Source of the DNA: Acanthopleura granulata
Lineage: Eukaryota > Mollusca > Polyplacophora > Chitonida > Chitonidae
Reading direction: 5' to 3'
Assembly: GCA_016165875.1 (NCBI GenBank)
Contig: JABBOT010000003.1
Location: 21,550,873-21,614,872 of the forward strand
Length of the DNA stretch: 64,000 nucleotides
The notes beneath the pieces are model-generated. The model saw only the letters and a program-made list of their open reading frames with translations, did no database searches and had not been told where the DNA came from. This document shows, piece after piece, positions 58,859 through 64,000 of this stretch. The translations under genes and the position numbers were made by a program. Every line of letters begins with the position of its first letter. The first letter of the stretch is position 1.

Positions 58859-61800
58859 CTATTCTTTGTCACTAGCTTCGTCACCCCCGCCCTCGGCATT
58901 CTCTAGCTCGGCAATACGGGATGTTGATTGGGTACTGGACAGTCGGTTTCGTTGCTTCTTGGCACTACGGCGCCGGCGTTTTGCTTCCTTCAAAGCCTGA
59001 ATCTGAAGCAAAGACGACCTCATGCATGGAATACACACGTGTAAAGGTGATGTAGGTAGCAATACTTACAGGCTTTAGCCTTGAATTAAGTAACACGTGT
59101 CTCACATGCAAATAAAATGTTTCAGGAGATACCTAAGTATGTATTCCATATTACCGTTATCTGTGTGTCGTATATACACAATGATATTGCTTGTATGGTA
59201 TACAAGCGAGATAGTACACTATGTAATGAAATGTATATATACACACTGAAATGAATGTATACCGCAAGAGTGGCATAAAACTGCAACTTGGAACATGGAC
59301 AGCAGATGGCTGATAAACCATGCAACCTGCGTGATATTAAAGCAACATTTTCCAGACACAGATTTCGTAAAATTTGAACCTGTTGCGATGTTTTCCATGG
59401 AAACTGTATAATAAGTTATACCTCAGTACGAAGATGTTCGTTGATGGTCCTTAGGTGACGAGCCTCGTCAGCAAAGAACTCACATTCCTGTTCCGTTTTC
59501 TTGGCCCGATCTAGTCAAAGTCAAACATTTACATTTTACTTCCTTCTGTTAGTCAAAATGTATTATTGTCCGTGAATGCATTAATTTAAAGTAATAAACA
59601 TAAACAACCATATAACCTGATACCAATGGAAATTGAGGGAAGAAAGACGATGTATCTTATATATTCGCTACTCTTTCCCACTTCACAACTGGTGTAGGAA
59701 AACAAAATGCTTTAGCCCATAAAAGATGAACATGTAATACGATGCGTTAAGCATGAAAATTGATGAGGCCAGCGGATTGTTTTTATTTTTTTTTATTTTA
59801 AGTCGATTTCCACTCGTTGTCAATCCAGTGAAGAACAGTTTGGAGCCCATGCAGAATGAATTTACACACAAACACACAAATATACATATACCATCGTATT
59901 GCCAACAGCTGAAATTCGAACCAATCTTTACCTTGCCAGAAAATCTGGGAGCGGAGAGCAACGTCTTTCTCGCTCATCAGACATTGCACTGAATTTGCGT
60001 AGTACTCCTGCATAAACCTCCCTTCTGCTGCAATCTCGGCCGATATCATTCTCCTGTAACAATGCTTTTACACATATACAGTGTACTTACGTACTTAAAC
60101 CTACAAATTTGGAATGTTCTTAAAATTTGTTGGACTTTCAACTTAGAATTCAAGACCTGCAATACATGTACGTATTGAAATCAAAAAGTTTCCAGCGCTA
60201 AATCAAAAGCGAAGTAACATTAAATGGAGAAAATATTGACTTTGTAATTACATTCGGTTCATAATTGCTGGAATACTATAGAGTGTTCAGTGTTAAGAAC
60301 TACAGTGCCGAGGGAAGACGTTTGTCAGTGTATCATCGTGCACTGCGAATTGAGTTTGGGGTACCATTACATGTTGATGGTCAAACCTACACGTATTGAA
60401 TAAAAGTGAACCGATCACACTTTATATATATATGTTTAGACGGTACTTCTGTCCTTATACCTGTAAGTGTGGAGGGGTAGGCAAATGGTGGGCCCCGGGG
60501 GCATACCGGGTGGGGGCTGAGTGCTGCCTGGGGGTACCTCCTCAGCCATGTAAATCACGTCATCGGCAGAATCTTGTCCATTTTTGACTCGTTTTATTTT
60601 TCTCTCCAGCTTGTTGGGTGATTTCTTGTACTTTTCACCTTTGATCAGGCTCTCTATCGGCACAATTTTCCTTCTCGGTTGATTTATGTAATCTCTGGGC
60701 TTTCTGCCCGAGGCGTCATTTGGTCTGGCTGAAAAAAAAGTAACAAGATTATAGTCACCGGTTTTCTGTGCATTGGATAACATAACTATGTGTACACTGC
60801 CTAGCATATACACATGTATACATGATAATGTATTGCCTTGGACATACATGGTAGTAGGCCTATAATTCGATCGCCATACTTTTACTTTATTAACCAAAGG
60901 CGTGTTAACCTATATGACAGATATGTAAGCAAATAGTTCATAGTAAAATAATGCTACAATTGTTTTCTTGGACGATGCTTGCACTCCCATAATGGTAACC
61001 TTGACATTAAAGTCAGTACTTGTATAACAGCTCAATGTATAGTTATCGTGGAGACATAGGCCTTGTATTTGTTAATGTGAGGTTATGAACACGTTTTAGT
61101 TTACACGAAGCGAACATCACGAACTCGAATTTCATTACATGCATGGTTGGTATTTGATCCTCAGATTATTATTTGCCCTTTATGTAAACTTATACGATAT
61201 ATACTACATTTACATTTTTTAGAAAGTTTTGTAACTCTTCCTCATATACTTATTACTTAATTAAATTGGATGGAAAGGTTTTCATCCGGATGGAAACAGT
61301 TCTTACCAGGGTGAAACCAGTTCTAACTTGGGGGAAACCATGCAGTTCCCACCTGTGTGAAAAAAGTTCTTACCTGGGTGGAAATTTTATCGCTTAGGTG
61401 GTCCAAAAGTTATCACACAGGTGGATAATAACGCGATACCAGAGGCCCAGCCATGGATCGAAAGAGTCCAAAGGTAGATGTAACAGAGTGTCGATCAGGT
61501 AAGTCTTGGGACAACAAAGCTATTTCCATAATCGTGTTATGGTTGTTTGTGTACGGCTCCTAATTAGGACGTATACATGTGATAAAAAGTGTGCCACCTT
61601 CAGTACATGGGTGCGAAAGAGGCGTCTTTTAATTGTATCACGAGAGTTTTACCTGGGACTATTTTATATGTATATAATAATCCCAGATTTAACCTACCTA
61701 TTCCAAAACTGTCGTCGTCATCGTCGTTCATTGTGGCCGAGAGTATCGCGCGACTCACCAGCTCTTCGGCTAGGTCATCTTCGTCTTTACATTCCTCGGT

Positions 61801-62004
61801 GCTAGGTTCCCAGTACTGTCGGTATTTGGATGTGTTTACCCGGCTGTCCCCGTAAGACGTATTTCGTCTGTTCCCTGAAAACTTGACATCTCGCTTGGCA
61901 CCGCTGGCGTGAAAGTCTCCCATCGATCCAAACAAACTGGACAGGCCCATGTTTCCAGGGCCGTCCAACAATGCCCTATTCTTCAGCACGTCGCTAAGCT
62001 CCAT
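58859..62004 (-). CDS. Unrecognised 309-aa coiled-coil protein, 5 coding exons
   Basis: I do not recognise the family. Exons on the minus strand are 62004-61698, 60728-60461, 60053-59932, 59510-59422 and 59002-58859 (TAG). All junctions are GT..AG and in phase, giving 309 aa. The start MELSDVLKNRALLDG is the first ATG of the frame. The N-terminal third is polar and ends in an acidic run (MNDDDDDSFG). Residues about 115-155 are basic (PRRKIVPIESLIKGEKYKK, LERKIKRVKN), followed by a Pro-rich linker. A helical region follows (about 190-275), with a short leucine-zipper-like heptad (HLRTINEHLRTEIQALKEAK, Leu every seventh residue three times). The tail is very basic (KRRRRSAKKQRNR) and then acidic. 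The layout recalls a nuclear or bZIP-like protein, but the DNA-binding consensus (N..AA..CR) is not visible. An axonemal or other coiled-coil protein is equally possible. Two AATAAA signals follow the stop closely. Confidence 0.85.
61262..61432. repeat. Degenerate short tandem repeat, unit about 23-26 bp, in intron 1
   Basis: Units of the form agttcttacctgggtggaaa recur about six times with drift: gttcttaccagggtgaaacc, gttctaacttgggggaaacc, gttcccacctgtgtgaaa, gttcttacctgggtggaaat. They lie in the first intron of the 309-aa protein gene. Confidence 0.7.
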
Positions 62005-64000
62005 GATTCACCTCGTCCATGCATGCACCCATCAAAATAATTAATTGAGTACACAACGGAATCAAATTCACACGCATACAAAGTTTAGGACGCGAACGTC
62101 TTTTTGTGACGTAGGCGTTCGCTGTTGTTACGTTCTCGGTTGTTTGTATAACGATTTTGTTCCTTTAACGTCCGTGACGTTTCTCTGTCTAATGTTACGT
62201 GATCCTTCCAATGCAGAGGGCGTATGATGTTTTATTTTGGACTAGATTTACCTTGACTAACTCCCCTAACAATGCATGCACATTACAAGTAAAACTTGAC
62301 ATAGACCCTGTACACTGTTCACTGAATATAATGCTCTCTAGTCTCTGTATTGGGCATATATGAATCTCATCGCTGGCGCAAATTTCATATGGCTAGAATC
62401 TACGGAAGTTACTGGGAAGTGGAAACATATATAAAGCACAAATATATAGCACCACTATAGCGATACTACTCTCGACTCCAACAAAGTCCCAACACGGGGA
62501 TAATACTTTTCTGGTCACTACAACTGAGTACAAGAAAAATATGAATTTGTGTCCTATCTGACAATAGGGAAAATATTCTTGTATGTGGCTCTTAATCCAG
62601 ATCAAAACCCAAATATAATGGACTGGTACCTGTGCTAAGACCAAACTGTATAGAAAGTTTCCCATAAAAATCCCTTCAAAACTGTTTATGTAAAGTTGCT
62701 TGCAAACAGCTGCAATGGCAATGGTTAAAAAATCTTTTAATAAAATCCTGAATCCGGTCACCAACAAAATTGTATGGACTTGTGCTTGGATTAAAGGAAC
62801 CGCTTTACAATATTTTATCCATGCATAACTTTTCCCTGTAAAGTTGCTGACAGGCAGCTGCAGGCAGACAGAGAAATACTGGCAACCGCAAAACTTCCTA
62901 TCGGTGGGGTATTCACAGGTTTTATAGCTCTTCGAAAAAGTAAATCTGCACCACAGACAAAACACTGTATCTACGACCATAATAACACGAGACAAGTGAT
63001 CATTTCCGAGTTACATTCATCCCAGACTTCGGGTCTTATATTGGGTATATATTTGAATGACATCAAGGAAGATAAAATTAAAACAGATGTGAATATCAAC
63101 TTAACCGTTTTTTTACGCCTTAATCTCGAAATAACATGTCAAATAAACATGAGAACAATGGCGAAAACGACTGAAACATAATCGACCATCGCTGATATCA
63201 GTAGATGTGTCGACAAATACCATTGCGGGTTTTAGGTCCACCATTTGTATATCGGTACTACATATTCCGAGAATAGTACAAGAAACCAGGAAATGCACAG
63301 GTGGACCGAGTGGATTGTCGCCAATCTGCAAAAGTTTTTGCCTGATATGTGAAGCAATTCTTGTGTTGCTTCTAACATATAGTCTAATTATATGCAAGTC
63401 ATTTGCATATTTACACAAATCACAACCCTAATACATCTCGCTAAAAGAAGAATCGATTGAAGTATTCCTGTGTGCTGATTCAGGTTCAGATCGTGCATGC
63501 ATCATCAAAATTTAAATGATTGATGTTTGACACAAAATTTCCTTTAAATCCGTGCTGCTGGCATATACAGACAGACAGACGGCAGACGGAATGCCGAATA
63601 ACCGTGGACACACAGAGCAGTTTCTTTGGCGGCGATAGCAACCAAGTCAAACGGTTGATCAATCATGTTTGTTTTACATCTGAGTGTGTTGACTTTTATA
63701 TCCGTAGCTATCTGTTTTAATGTGTGGGGATATATATAAATTTAGGTATATGCAAATGCTTTAGAATATTGTTAGAATATTGATATATTGTATATATCAA
63801 CTATATATACTGAGGGGGGTGGGTGGAAGGGGCGTCGGTGCTGATCAAACTTCTTGTAGGCCCCTGTGCACAGTAAGGAAAATATAAATGACCCCAGCAA
63901 TGAGAAAAAACCAGAGCGAGGATGACAGTGTGGCAGTTGGCAAGCAGTCACACATTACGGGTGAAATCTGGCTTCTTGTCAATTTACCTGTTTTAGGTTT
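62005..64000. other. 5' flank of the 309-aa protein gene and intergenic sequence
   Basis: The 5' leader and promoter should lie just right of 62004; no TATA box or initiator is convincing. The remainder has a 200-codon minus-strand open frame (62393-62995), discussed among the findings, and a short (acag)n tract near 63570. At the right edge a donor-like ctaaaacag followed by gtaaat occurs on the minus strand at about 63988, possibly an exon of another gene beyond the window. Confidence 0.4.

Noticed and set aside
1..64000. CRISPR arrays, operons, prophage or other bacterial systems
   Set aside because: The introns, SINEs and gene content are those of an animal nuclear genome. The only regular array (31.0-31.55 kb) has no spacers between its repeats.

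Overview
The window is animal nuclear DNA: AT-rich, intron-dense (GT..AG introns, many exons near 50-200 bp) and full of degraded tRNA-derived SINEs whose tail is the short unit aataaa. These features, with the divergence of the encoded proteins from vertebrates, suggest a lophotrochozoan, most likely a mollusc. That assignment is inference; no species is recognisable. All four protein genes I can support lie on the minus strand, and their exons were joined by hand from splice sites and reading phase.

Region by region. (1) 1-3.8 kb: intergenic, three SINE copies. (2) 3.8-10.8 kb: an 11-exon gene for a divergent Gs-like heterotrimeric G-protein alpha subunit with all nucleotide-binding motifs intact. 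(3) 10.8-36.5 kb: a gene-poor stretch with degenerate tandem repeats at 14.4-15.0 and 19.26-19.8 kb, a second SINE family at 26.2 and 29.2 kb, a sharp 34-bp minisatellite at 31.0-31.55 kb and an inverted-repeat element at 33.8-34.2 kb. A few strong minus-strand splice-donor motifs there could be 5' exons of the G-alpha gene or of an unseen gene. (4) 36.5-40.9 kb: a frameshifted non-LTR retrotransposon fragment, more SINEs, two ATCGATA-rich arrays and a stem-loop. (5) 41.06-42.4 kb: ABRACL (Costars family), two coding exons. (6) 45.9-56.5 kb: CDK5RAP3 (C53/LZAP), 14 coding exons, with one exon present as two almost identical tandem copies that cannot both be used in frame. (7) 58.8-62.0 kb: a compact five-exon gene for an unrecognised 309-aa protein with a basic, coiled-coil, acidic-tailed C-terminus. 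(8) 62.0-64.0 kb: intergenic, with an unexplained 200-codon open frame.

The genes do not form a pathway. ABRACL is an actin/cell-motility regulator, CDK5RAP3 a ribosome UFMylation and ER-phagy adaptor, and G-alpha a receptor-coupled signalling GTPase. The strongest unusual signal is the duplicated CDK5RAP3 exon (101 bp, 170-bp unit, three visible substitutions). Its phases predict mutually exclusive use, unless it is a very young duplication or an assembly artefact.
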